From NCBI GenBank assembly GCA_016792845.1, contig JAEUKH010000004.1, positions 1-64,000 on the forward strand: a stretch of DNA of 64,000 nucleotides, read 5' to 3'. Below the pieces are notes generated by a model. The model worked only from the letters and a program-made list of their open reading frames with translations. It was not told the origin of the DNA and made no database searches. Each line of letters starts with the position of its first letter. The stretch's first letter is position 1. This stretch comes from Myxococcales bacterium (GTDB lineage: Bacteria > Myxococcota_A > Polyangia > Polyangiales > Ga0077539). Made by a program: the position numbers and the translations under genes. Positions 16,718-28,490 of the stretch are shown here, in pieces.

Positions 16718-17369
16718 GGCGGCCCAAGACCCGAACGAGCGCTTTGACGTCTGCGACCGCGACGGTCGCCCCACCGGCGAGGTCAAGGCCCGCGGCCTCG
16801 TGCACCGCGACGGCGACTGGCACCGCGCCCTGCACCTCTGGGTGCTCTCGACCGCGACGCCGCCGACGCTCATCTTGCAGGTTCGAGGGTCTCACAAAGA
16901 CACCCACCCTGGCTGTCTCGATGTGTCGGCGGCGGGGCACCTCCAAGCGGGCGAGGGCTTCGAAGACGCGCTCCGAGAGAGCGAAGAGGAGCTCGGGCTC
17001 GCGGTCGATCGGCGGGCCGTCACCCTCGTCGGGTGGCGCCGCCTCGAACGGCTCACGCCTGCGTGGCGAGACCGAGAGTACCAGCGGGTCTATGTCACCC
17101 GGCAGCCCTGGTCGCTCGACGCGCTCAGGCTGCACCCTGACGAGCTCGACGGCGCCGTCGCGCTGAGCCTCGACGCCCTTGAGGTCATGCTCGACGCGCC
17201 CGCCCAGCCCGTCGAGGTGCTGCGCCGATGGGGCGACGCCGTCGCGCCGGGCACGGTCACCGGGGCCCAACTGACTCCGGGGTCGGGGCCTTACCTCCGC
17301 GCGGTGCTCGCGTGGGTGCGGCGTTGGCTCGCCGGAGAGGCCCCCGAGCCCGAGGCCCTGCCGGGCTGA
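16716..17369 (+). CDS. NUDIX hydrolase
   Basis: NUDIX enzymes cleave nucleoside diphosphates linked to another group. The 217-residue protein has a Nudix box with the canonical spacing: GHLQAGE followed by [14 protein letters not shown], at about residues 74-95. The REx2EE core is intact apart from Ser at the variable position. The N-terminal part ([13 protein letters not shown]) resembles isopentenyl-diphosphate-isomerase-like and Nudix proteins that act on small diphosphates. The substrate cannot be assigned. Start and divergent neighbour share the same four bases, which is unusual and may mean one of the two starts is misplaced. Confidence 0.85.
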   Translation: MAAQDPNERFDVCDRDGRPTGEVKARGLVHRDGDWHRALHLWVLSTATPPTLILQVRGSHKDTHPGCLDVSAAGHLQAGEGFEDALRESEEELGLAVDRRAVTLVGWRRLERLTPAWRDREYQRVYVTRQPWSLDALRLHPDELDGAVALSLDALEVMLDAPAQPVEVLRRWGDAVAPGTVTGAQLTPGSGPYLRAVLAWVRRWLAGEAPEPEALPG

Positions 17370-17393
17370 ACGCCGCGCCCGAGGGATGCGTCG

Positions 17394-17426
17394 GAGGGGC
17401 AGTTGCGGTAGAAGCCGCGGCACCTC
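17394..17426 (+). other. Stem-loop in the metH leader
   Basis: GAGG at 17394-17397 pairs with CCTC at 17423-17426 and GCGG at 17405-17408 pairs with CCGC at 17415-17418, making an interrupted hairpin between the NUDIX stop and the metH start. It lacks hallmarks of cobalamin or SAH riboswitches. It may be a terminator of the upstream gene or a leader element; the function is unknown. Confidence 0.3.
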
Positions 17427-17475
17427 TAACGCGTGCGGCGCCGTAATGCCGCCCTGCAAAGCGAGAACGCTCCCA

Positions 17476-21138
<3,663 letters not shown>

Positions 21139-21274
21139 GCGACCGCGTCGGGGCGCGCGCATGGGCAAAGATTGAGTGCTGCGGGCTCTCCTTGACAGGG
21201 GCGCCCGGTGAGCGATCCATTCGCGGCACCACCGTCGCTGCGGGCCGGCACGCTGGCCATGCTGGAGGGCTCCG

Positions 21275-22753
21275 ATGGCACTCACGAACGACCCTTTGTC
21301 TACCATCCAGATCGACGGCTTCGTCGATCGCTTCTTTTTGACCTCGGTCAGGGGTCGCGAGACCTTGGGTCAGCCTTACGAGTTTGTCGTCGCGGTGGCG
21401 TGCGACACCGTGCTCGATGAGGGCGAAATCGAAGACCTCATGAAGAACGCGGCGACGCTCTACCTCGGGCCGCAGGGCACGCACCCCGTGCGGGGCCTCG
21501 TGCGCGAGGTGCGGGTGGCCCCAGAGCCAGCGACGCGCAAGGCGGCCTACCTCCTCGTGATCGTGCCGCGGCTCTGGTTTCTCTCGCAGACCCTTCATTC
21601 GCGGGTGTATTTGCAGAAAGAGCTCGGCGACATCTTGGGCATCGTGCTCCGCAACGCGGGGGTGACCGCGCTCGCGATGCAGCTCCGCGAGAGCCGGGCG
21701 GTGCGGCCCTTCACGGTGCAGTACGAAGAGACCGACCTCGATTTTTTGCACCGGTGGATCGAGCGCGACGGCATCACCTATCACTTCGCCCACGACGACG
21801 CGGTCGAGGTGCTCTGCCTCAGCGACTCGAACGACGGCCTCGGCCGCGACGCCCACACGCTCGAATTCCGCGGCACCGACCAGCAAGTGCACGAGTCGGT
21901 TTGGAACTATGTCGTCAGCGACATCCAGGCGACGTATCGGGTGACGCCGGTGGCGACCACCGAGCGCGACTGGTTCACCACCAAGCCGAGCCTGATCTCG
22001 CAGGTGGTGGCGCCGCAGCCGGGCGAGTGGCCAGGCGATCGCCCGGGCGACGGCGCGATGTTTCACTTCGGCGACCTCCAGAGCGACGCGGCCACGGCCA
22101 AGGTGGCGCAGATGCGACGCGAGATGTACCAGACGCCGTCGAAGCGGTTTCGCATGAAGACCAACACCCCGGCGGTGCGCGCGGGGCACAAAATCACCGT
22201 CTGGGGGCACCCCATCGCGTCGATGAACGGCGACTTCCTCGTCGTGTCGGCCGACCACATGCTCGACCAGGAGGGCATGGCCGAGAACGTGTCGAACGAC
22301 GGCCGCGTGGGGTACGAGAACGAGCTCGAGTGCATCCCCATCGCGACGGTGTGGCGCGCCCCGCGGAGCACTCCCTGGCCGCGCATCCGCGGCATCATGC
22401 ACGCCATCGTCGACGAGCCCGCGCACGACGCCACGATGGCCGCCCAGACCCCCGAGAACCTCTACTGGGTGCACCTGCCCTTCGACGAGAACTCGCAGCC
22501 GAACCGGGTGATGAGCATCCCCGTGAGGCGGGCCCAGCCCTTCGTGGGGCCGGGCTACGGGCAGCACTTCCCGTTGCATCTCGGCACCGGGGTGATCTTG
22601 GCCTTTGTCGACGGCGACCCCGACCGACCCGTGATCGTCGGCGCGGTGCACGACCAAGTGACCCCCGAGGTGCCCGAGGTGGTGCCCACGAAGATGCGCG
22701 GGGCCATCCGTACGCGCAGCGGGGTCGTGCTCGAATACGACGACGACGCGTGA
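21275..22753 (+). CDS. vgrG: Type VI secretion tip protein VgrG, short form without C-terminal needle
   Basis: VgrG trimers cap the Hcp tube of type VI secretion systems (T6SS). The 492-residue protein contains the gp27-like base (TILHSR-type block RLWFLSQTLHSRVYLQ, then YEETDLDFLHRWIERDGITYHF) and the gp5-like OB region (VHLPFDENSQPNRVMSIPVR, then GTGVILAFVDGDPDRPVIVG). It stops right after IRTRSGVVLEYDDDA, just where the beta-helical needle of ordinary VgrGs should begin. A GGAGGG RBS sits 5 nt before the ATG. The next gene, 61 bp downstream, encodes a beta-repeat protein that could supply the missing needle. No T6SS core genes are in the window. Confidence 0.9.
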   Translation: MALTNDPLSTIQIDGFVDRFFLTSVRGRETLGQPYEFVVAVACDTVLDEGEIEDLMKNAATLYLGPQGTHPVRGLVREVRVAPEPATRKAAYLLVIVPRLWFLSQTLHSRVYLQKELGDILGIVLRNAGVTALAMQLRESRAVRPFTVQYEETDLDFLHRWIERDGITYHFAHDDAVEVLCLSDSNDGLGRDAHTLEFRGTDQQVHESVWNYVVSDIQATYRVTPVATTERDWFTTKPSLISQVVAPQPGEWPGDRPGDGAMFHFGDLQSDAATAKVAQMRREMYQTPSKRFRMKTNTPAVRAGHKITVWGHPIASMNGDFLVVSADHMLDQEGMAENVSNDGRVGYENELECIPIATVWRAPRSTPWPRIRGIMHAIVDEPAHDATMAAQTPENLYWVHLPFDENSQPNRVMSIPVRRAQPFVGPGYGQHFPLHLGTGVILAFVDGDPDRPVIVGAVHDQVTPEVPEVVPTKMRGAIRTRSGVVLEYDDDA

Positions 22754-22814
22754 GCCGCCGGGTCAAGACAGACGCGACCGAGACGCACGAAGTGACCGAG
22801 AGGAGAGACCCGCG

Positions 22815-24086
22815 ATGCCAGTGAAGAGGCCAGCGAATGTGAAGGTGCCAGTCGATCATGGGCAGTTCGGGGCGCGTCAGCGGTACCGAGCCCATGTGCC
22901 GTCGCCGAGCACGACCTTGATCCTCGGCGAGCGCTGGAAAGACGACCCGCCCCTCGGGTACAACGGCATCACGCTCCACACGGTCGAGAACTTCTTCGTC
23001 GACATCACGCTGCTGAGCCTCGTCCAGCTCCGCGGCAACGTCGTCACGCAGACGCCCTCGAACTGGCAGCACTACGTGACGGGGCAGTTTACGATCCAGT
23101 CGGCCGGGTCGACGACGATGTCGGCCTGCACCCAGATCGTGGTGTCGTCGCTGCCTGACACGGGGCTCAACCCGCCGCCGGGCGCAGACCTGCAAGAGAT
23201 TCACGGCGACCCCATCCCCGAGGTGGCCACCTACTCGGCGCTCCGCGACACCTTCGCCGACGACCAGACCCAGGCCCTCGCGCCCATCAGCGCCTTCGCC
23301 AGCGCGCACGGGAGCGAGAGGATCTTGCTCGGGTACGCGCAAGGCTCCGAGCCTATCACGGCCGCCAATTCGGTGCTCAGCGACGACCTCGCGAACCTCA
23401 AAGAGGGCTCTGATGCGAGCGTGGTCGGTGTGGGCACGGCCTCGAAGACGGCGGTGTTCACCAGCACCGCCACGACCTTCGACGTGCAGGCCAACGGGGG
23501 CGTCAACCTCCTCGCGGGGCCCGAGAGCAGCGCCGAGATGACGCTCCTCTCGGGGGGCGATCTTCACCTCCGTACGCACGCCAAGCTCGACGCCCTCGCG
23601 AGCGGCGACGTCACGGTGCTCAGCGCCGCCAAGGCTGACTTCTCGGCGATGGCAGCGGCCACCTTGGCGTCGCGTACGGCCACCGCCGAGGTGCTCGCGC
23701 CGACGATTCAGATCGGCAACCAGGCGCCTGGCTCGGTGGCGGGCAACGTCTTTTCGGCCTCGATGCAGCAGCCCACCAACGAGATCACCCTCGCGGCGCT
23801 TCAGACCGTCACCATCGACTCTGAGAACAAGGTTCTCATCGATGGCATGGCCGAGGTGAAGATCGTGGTGGGCGGCTTCACCATCACCGTGACCCCGAGC
23901 TCGTGCGTGATCGACTCGGGCATCATGGGCAAAATCGAGGTGAAGGGCACCACCGTCGACATGTCGGCGCTCCTGGGCAAGGTGGGCGTCACGCCGGCTT
24001 CGGCGAAGATGTCAACGGCGGCCTCTTCGGTCACGACGACGCCGGCGATGGTTGCGATTTCGTCGCCGATGATCAAACTCGGCTAG
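22815..24086 (+). CDS. Beta-helical spike-like protein downstream of VgrG
   Basis: This 423-residue protein follows vgrG with a strong GAGAGGAGAG RBS. The first 150 residues form an unknown domain. From about 200 onward the sequence is made of short Ala/Ser/Thr/Val-rich beta repeats (LLSGGDLHLR, VTVLSAAKADFSA and others). It ends in a region (about 340-423: KVLIDGMAEVKIVVGG, then ITVTPSSCVIDSG, then SPMIKLG) that resembles the beta-prism needle / DUF2345 tail of full-length VgrGs. I infer that it forms the separate needle of a split VgrG or a cargo adaptor. Its TAG stop overlaps the GTG of the next gene. Confidence 0.72.
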   Translation: MPVKRPANVKVPVDHGQFGARQRYRAHVPSPSTTLILGERWKDDPPLGYNGITLHTVENFFVDITLLSLVQLRGNVVTQTPSNWQHYVTGQFTIQSAGSTTMSACTQIVVSSLPDTGLNPPPGADLQEIHGDPIPEVATYSALRDTFADDQTQALAPISAFASAHGSERILLGYAQGSEPITAANSVLSDDLANLKEGSDASVVGVGTASKTAVFTSTATTFDVQANGGVNLLAGPESSAEMTLLSGGDLHLRTHAKLDALASGDVTVLSAAKADFSAMAAATLASRTATAEVLAPTIQIGNQAPGSVAGNVFSASMQQPTNEITLAALQTVTIDSENKVLIDGMAEVKIVVGGFTITVTPSSCVIDSGIMGKIEVKGTTVDMSALLGKVGVTPASAKMSTAASSVTTTPAMVAISSPMIKLG

Positions 24087-24955
24087 TGACAAGTCTCGAT
24101 CGCTCGGTCGACCCCAATGCGCCTCGGTGGTGCCCGCGGTGTGAGGTTGAGCACCCCGCGTCGGCGTGCAAGCCCTTCCGTTTGGGCGCAGAGTCGGTGC
24201 TGCTCTGCCCGCTCTGTAGCCTCGCCACCGAGCCCGTGATCGTGCACGCGCCGCAGGCCGACCTGGTCTCGGTGTACCTCGGGGCCTTCCGCTTTCCGTT
24301 TCAGCGCGACGGGCTGATTCCGCTTGTGGCGCTGGCCATCGGCGTCTGGGCGGTGGGGTACTTTCCGCTGGTGGGGGGCTTTCTCTCGCTGAGCATCACC
24401 GCCGGATACTGCTTCTCGGTGATGCGTCACACCGCACGCGGCAAAGACGAGGCGCCCTTCGCCGACGACGTGTCGAGCTGGTTCGAGATCGCGCGCCCGG
24501 GCCTGCGGGTGCTCATGGCCGGGGTCATGGGCCTCGGGCCGCTGATCTTCCTCGCCCTCCGTCACACCGTGATGAACGAGCGTTCGGGGCTCAGCGCCGT
24601 CGGCATGGCGCTCTGCGGCCTCTGGGCGGTGGCGCTCTTGCCCGCGATGCTGGTGGTGGCCGCCTACCGCGAGGGCTGTCTGTCGGTGCTCAACCCGCTC
24701 CCGGTGGTGGCGTTGATCAGCGCCATCCCCGGGGCCTACGCCAAGACCGTCGCGATGCTCTTGCCGCTCGGCGTGGGCGCGGCGGTAGTCTGGCAGACCT
24801 GCCTCGCGCTCGCGGCGATGGTGCGGGTGCCGCTCCTGGGCGCCCTGGTCACCGTCGCGGCTTGGGCGGTGGCGCTCTACCTGCCGCTCGTGATCGCGCG
24901 CATCCTCGGGCTCCTGGTGCGCGAACACCGCGGCCCCCTCGGGATCGACCCGTGA
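24086..24955 (+). CDS. Polytopic membrane protein with N-terminal zinc ribbon
   Basis: The GTG start shares a base with the upstream TAG stop (TAGTG), showing tight coupling. The 289-residue protein opens with a zinc-ribbon-like segment with two CxxC pairs (CPRCEVEH and CPLCSLA, about residues 15-50). It continues with about six hydrophobic helices (about residues 70-280) arranged around a DUF4013-like pattern. I do not recognise a specific transporter family. Its place between a spike gene and a DUF2252 gene suggests an accessory or immunity-type role for the VgrG operon, but it could equally be unrelated. Confidence 0.7.
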   Translation: MTSLDRSVDPNAPRWCPRCEVEHPASACKPFRLGAESVLLCPLCSLATEPVIVHAPQADLVSVYLGAFRFPFQRDGLIPLVALAIGVWAVGYFPLVGGFLSLSITAGYCFSVMRHTARGKDEAPFADDVSSWFEIARPGLRVLMAGVMGLGPLIFLALRHTVMNERSGLSAVGMALCGLWAVALLPAMLVVAAYREGCLSVLNPLPVVALISAIPGAYAKTVAMLLPLGVGAAVVWQTCLALAAMVRVPLLGALVTVAAWAVALYLPLVIARILGLLVREHRGPLGIDP

Positions 24956-26094
24956 TCGACCTCGATCGCGCCCTCGACGGCGTGATGCGGCGGCGCGCGG
25001 CGCGGGTGGCCCGCTTCCCGTTCCTCGCTGAGGTCATCGATGCGCGGCGCGGCGCGTCGGCCCATGCGTTCTTGCGCGGCGAGGTGCCGCTCTTTTACGA
25101 GCTGATCGCGATGTCGCCCGAGGTGGCGCGGCTCCCCGCCGACGGCGGCGTCATCGTCGGCGACCTCCACCTCGAGAACGTGGGCGCCTGGCGCACCGAC
25201 GAGGGCCCGGGCGCCCTTGTGTTCGACCTCAACGACCTCGACTGCGCCGGGCGCGGCCCGTGGCGCGTTGACCTCCTGCGCCTCACCACGAGCCTGTTTC
25301 TCTCGCGCGAAGGCTCGGGGCTCGACGTCGGCGCCCAACACGCCGAGGCCCTCGCGATGCTCGACGCGTGGCGCGGCGCCCTCGAAACAGGGCGCCTTCC
25401 GACCACGCCGCCCGCCGTCGAGAAGCTCCTGCGCAAGGCCGAGGGGCGCTCGCGTCAGAGCTTCCTGGCCGCGCGCACCGAGAAGGTCGACGGGCGGACG
25501 CGCTTCCTCCGCGGCCCGCGGTACCGAGACGTCGCCCGAGGTCTCGCGCGCGAGGTCACCGAGTCGGTCGAGGCCCACCTCATGGCGCGCACCCGAGAGG
25601 CCCACACCGTCGCCGACGTCGCGTTTCGCATCGCCGGAAACGGCAGCCTCGGAGGCTTGAGGCTCGCGCTCCTCGTCGAGAGCGCGCAGCGGGTCAAGGT
25701 CTTCGATCTCAAAGAGGTCGAACCGCTCCCGTCGACGGCGCTGCGGCCTCTCGACGATGACCCCGGAGCCGCCCTCCTCGCGGGGGCCCGGGCGCTGCTC
25801 GGAGCCCTCCCGCGCGGTCTCGACACGCTCGACCTCGGCGGCCGCGCGATGGCCCTGCGTCGGCTCACGCCCCAGGAAGACAAGCTCGACCTCGCCCGGG
25901 TCGAACCGAGCGAGCGCGCGGGGCTCTTTCGCTACCTCGGGGCCCTCGTCGGCCGCGCGCACCGCCGCGGCGCAGACCGAGCGACGGCGCGCTGGCGCGA
26001 CGACACCCTTCGGGCCACGGTCGAGACCGCGGCGCGGCTCGAAGGCGCGACCACGACCCTCTGGCGGCTCTACGCGCTCAGCCTCGCGCCCTGA
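24952..26094 (+). CDS. DUF2252 protein, aminoglycoside-phosphotransferase-like fold
   Basis: The protein has 380 residues from a GTG that overlaps the previous stop (GTGA). DUF2252 proteins have a protein-kinase-like (APH) fold. Here the expected catalytic and metal motifs are GDLHLENVG (about residues 64-72) and VFDLNDLDCA (about 86-95). The characteristic early FLRGE block is present at about 37. Substrates are unknown for this family. It ends the vgrG-led operon; whether it has a role with the VgrG spike is inference from gene order only. Confidence 0.82.
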   Translation: MIDLDRALDGVMRRRAARVARFPFLAEVIDARRGASAHAFLRGEVPLFYELIAMSPEVARLPADGGVIVGDLHLENVGAWRTDEGPGALVFDLNDLDCAGRGPWRVDLLRLTTSLFLSREGSGLDVGAQHAEALAMLDAWRGALETGRLPTTPPAVEKLLRKAEGRSRQSFLAARTEKVDGRTRFLRGPRYRDVARGLAREVTESVEAHLMARTREAHTVADVAFRIAGNGSLGGLRLALLVESAQRVKVFDLKEVEPLPSTALRPLDDDPGAALLAGARALLGALPRGLDTLDLGGRAMALRRLTPQEDKLDLARVEPSERAGLFRYLGALVGRAHRRGADRATARWRDDTLRATVETAARLEGATTTLWRLYALSLAP

Positions 26095-26204
26095 AGGTCT
26101 GTCTCCGCGGCGCGAGCGCTGCGACCGCGTGTCGCACCGACATCGGGCTGAGTTTCTGTAACAGTGCGACAATCCCACGGTATACGACCTCTGAGGTGAA
26201 CGCG

Positions 26205-26849
26205 ATGCGACGCTCTTTGTTCTCGGCGATGCTCTCCCTGGCCGCGCTCGCGGGCTGCCACGACCACAGCGAAAACGTCGCGCCGGCGTGCACGAACCCT
26301 GACCTCGTGTCGCTCCCGAACTGTTCGGCGAGCGGCGCCACCGACCTCTTCTCTGACGAGGCGTGCACGGCCCTCGATGACACGGTGGCGCGCGCGACGC
26401 CCAGCGCCGACCGCGCGGCCGCCCTCACCGAGCCGCCCGACAACGCCACCCTCTCGGCCGCCACGGCGCCGACCTTCGTGTGGGAGGCTCCCGTCGCGCG
26501 ACGGCTCGACCTCGGCCCGGGCCCGCGGTACGCGACGCGCCCGCTCAGCCCCCGCGACGAGCTCGGGCGATACACCCGGCTCATCAACGCCGCCGAGGCC
26601 CACTGTGCGCCCTTCACGGGCCGCGCGTACGAGCTCAGGCTGAGCGTCGGCGCGACGGTGGTCTTTCGACGGCAACAGTCGACCACGCGCTACACCCTCA
26701 ACGCCGCCGAGTGGGCGAGGGTGCGCGCCGCGGCGGGCGCGAGCGCGGTGACGGTCACGCTCTACACCGCGACCTTGAACCAGAACCTCATCTCGACCGG
26801 CAGCGGCCCCTTCGTCGCGCCCGCGCGGCGCTTCACCGTCGGCGGCTGA
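26205..26849 (+). CDS. Putative lipoprotein, function unknown
   Basis: From the ATG at 26205 the 214-residue protein begins MRRSLFSAMLSLAALAGC, a classic lipoprotein signal with Cys18 as the lipidated residue. A GTG nine bases upstream is in frame, but its bases are part of the GAGGTG Shine-Dalgarno sequence. The mature part has a few paired cysteines and a beta-rich C-terminal domain without a recognised family. A possible -10 (TATACG, 26181-26186) lies just upstream. The gene is single, between DUF2252 and an SDR gene. Confidence 0.72.
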   Translation: MRRSLFSAMLSLAALAGCHDHSENVAPACTNPDLVSLPNCSASGATDLFSDEACTALDDTVARATPSADRAAALTEPPDNATLSAATAPTFVWEAPVARRLDLGPGPRYATRPLSPRDELGRYTRLINAAEAHCAPFTGRAYELRLSVGATVVFRRQQSTTRYTLNAAEWARVRAAAGASAVTVTLYTATLNQNLISTGSGPFVAPARRFTVGG

Positions 26850-26917
26850 GATTCGGCGGGCGTCTGCGCGGGCCCCCTTTCGCGGGGCTGAGGCTTGCTT
26901 TATGCGTGCTCTTCGCC

Positions 26918-27676
26918 ATGAGCGTTGAGATTCGCCTCGATGAGAAGGTCGCCGTCATCACCGGCGCGAGCCGCGGCATCGGTGAAGCCATCGCCCGCAG
27001 CTTCGTCGCCCACGGCGCGCGGGTGGTGCTCGCGGCGCGCAAGCCCGAGGGGCTCGCCGAGGTCGCCCAGTCGCTCGGCGATCGCGCCCTCGCGGTGACC
27101 GCCCACACCGGGCACGAGGCCCAATGCGTGGCCCTCATCGAGAAGGCCGTCGCACATTTTGGCCAGGTCGACGTGCTGGTCAACAACGCCGCCACGAACC
27201 CCTATTTCGGCCCGATGCTCGACGCCGACATGGGCGCCTGGGGCAAGACCTTCGAGGTCAACCTTCAGGGCTACTTCTGGTGCGCCCGCGAGGTGGCGCG
27301 GCACCTCCAGGCCCGCGGGGCCCGCGGGAGCATCGTCAACGTCGCCAGCGTCGCGGGGCTCGAAGCGGCGCCGCTGCAAGGGGTCTACGGCGCCACCAAG
27401 GCCGCGGTGATCAGCATGACCCGCACCCTGGCCTACGAGCTCGCGGCGTCGCAGATCCGGGTGAACGCCCTCGCGCCCGGGCTCGTGGCGACGAGGCTCT
27501 CGGCGGCCATCGTCTCGAACGAGGCCGTGATGCACGAGGTGATGCGCAAGACGCCCCTCGGTCGACCCGGTACTCCCGACGAGGTGGCCGCCGCGGCGCT
27601 CTTTCTCGCCAGCGACGCGGCGGGCTACATCACCGGGCAGACCCTCGCCGTCGACGGCGGCATGACCACCTCGTAA
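26918..27676 (+). CDS. Short-chain dehydrogenase/reductase
   Basis: Classical SDRs are NAD(P)H-dependent oxidoreductases with a Rossmann fold. The 252-residue protein has TGASRGIG (15-22) for cofactor binding, NNAA (89-92), Ser144, and the YxxxK pair Y157/K161 in VYGATKAA. A C-terminal GITGQT-like stretch (YITGQTLAVDGG) is typical of this family. The start was set at ATG 26918; the longer open frame upstream runs through the lipoprotein gene in another phase. The pattern fits 3-oxoacyl-ACP-reductase-like or alcohol/steroid SDRs; the substrate is unknown. The larB gene follows 42 bp later. Confidence 0.9.
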   Translation: MSVEIRLDEKVAVITGASRGIGEAIARSFVAHGARVVLAARKPEGLAEVAQSLGDRALAVTAHTGHEAQCVALIEKAVAHFGQVDVLVNNAATNPYFGPMLDADMGAWGKTFEVNLQGYFWCAREVARHLQARGARGSIVNVASVAGLEAAPLQGVYGATKAAVISMTRTLAYELAASQIRVNALAPGLVATRLSAAIVSNEAVMHEVMRKTPLGRPGTPDEVAAAALFLASDAAGYITGQTLAVDGGMTTS

Positions 27677-27718
27677 CACCCGCCCCCGCGCCGACCGCAA
27701 GAGAGAACCTCCCCACGC

Positions 27719-28483
27719 ATGGACACCGCACAACTTCGCGCCCTTCTTGAGCAATTCCAGCGGGGTGACGCGAGCCTCGAGGGCACCGTCGAGGCGCTCC
27801 GAGAGCTGCCCTTCTCAGACCTCGGCTTCGCCATGGTCGACCATCACCGCGCCCTCCGTCAGGGCGTGCCCGAGGTGATCTTCGGCCAGGGCAAGGTGCC
27901 CGAGCACCTCGTCGCGATCGCGAAGAACCTCGCCGAGAAGGGCCAGAACGTGCTCGCCACGCGGGTCGCCCCGGAGGTCGGCGCCCAGGTCACCGCGGCC
28001 ATCGCGGGCGCCGCGTACAACCCCATCGCGCGGGTCGTGACCCTGGTGCAAAAGCCCATCGCCCCGCTCGGCAAGCGCCCCGTCGCGCTCGTCTGCGCAG
28101 GCACGAGCGACGTGCCCGTGGCCGAAGAGGCCGCCGAGACCCTGCGCATGCTCGGGGTCGGCATCGAGCGCGTCTACGATGTGGGCGTCGCGGGCATCCA
28201 CCGGCTCCTCGCGCGGCGCGAGGTCTTCGACCGCAGCAGCGTCGCCATCGTCGTCGCGGGCATGGAGGGCGCGCTCCCCTCGGCGGTCGGCGGCATGGTG
28301 AGCATCCCCGTGATCGCGGTGCCCACCAGCGTCGGATACGGCGCCGGCAGCGGCGGCTTCGCGGCCCTCTTCGCGATGCTCACCAGCTGCGCCTCGGGCA
28401 TCACCGTCTGCAACATCGACAACGGCTTCGGCGCGGCCTTTGCGGCCGCCCGCATCCTGCAATCGCACGCGCGCTACGCATGA
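27719..28483 (+). CDS. larB: LarB, pyridinium-3,5-biscarboxylic acid mononucleotide synthase (nickel-pincer cofactor)
   Basis: LarB carboxylates nicotinic acid adenine dinucleotide and removes AMP, the first step to the nickel-pincer cofactor of lactate racemase. The 254-residue length and the sequence fit: an N-terminal helical region with GVPEVIFGQGK, then the PurE-like domain with ALVCAGTSDVPVAEEA, VYDVGVAGIHRL, VVAGMEGALPSAVGG, PTSVGYGAGSGG and the final CASGITVCNIDNGFGAAF. LarC, LarE and a racemase are not in the window. The gene stops 7 bp from the convergent Cys-rich lipoprotein gene. Confidence 0.92.
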   Translation: MDTAQLRALLEQFQRGDASLEGTVEALRELPFSDLGFAMVDHHRALRQGVPEVIFGQGKVPEHLVAIAKNLAEKGQNVLATRVAPEVGAQVTAAIAGAAYNPIARVVTLVQKPIAPLGKRPVALVCAGTSDVPVAEEAAETLRMLGVGIERVYDVGVAGIHRLLARREVFDRSSVAIVVAGMEGALPSAVGGMVSIPVIAVPTSVGYGAGSGGFAALFAMLTSCASGITVCNIDNGFGAAFAAARILQSHARYA

Positions 28484-28490
28484 GCCGCGC

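Noticed and set aside
17370..17475. Cobalamin, SAM or SAH riboswitch before metH
   Set aside because: The leader is about 105 bp and shows a hairpin, but no B12-box-like conserved core or SAH-type signature could be found by eye.
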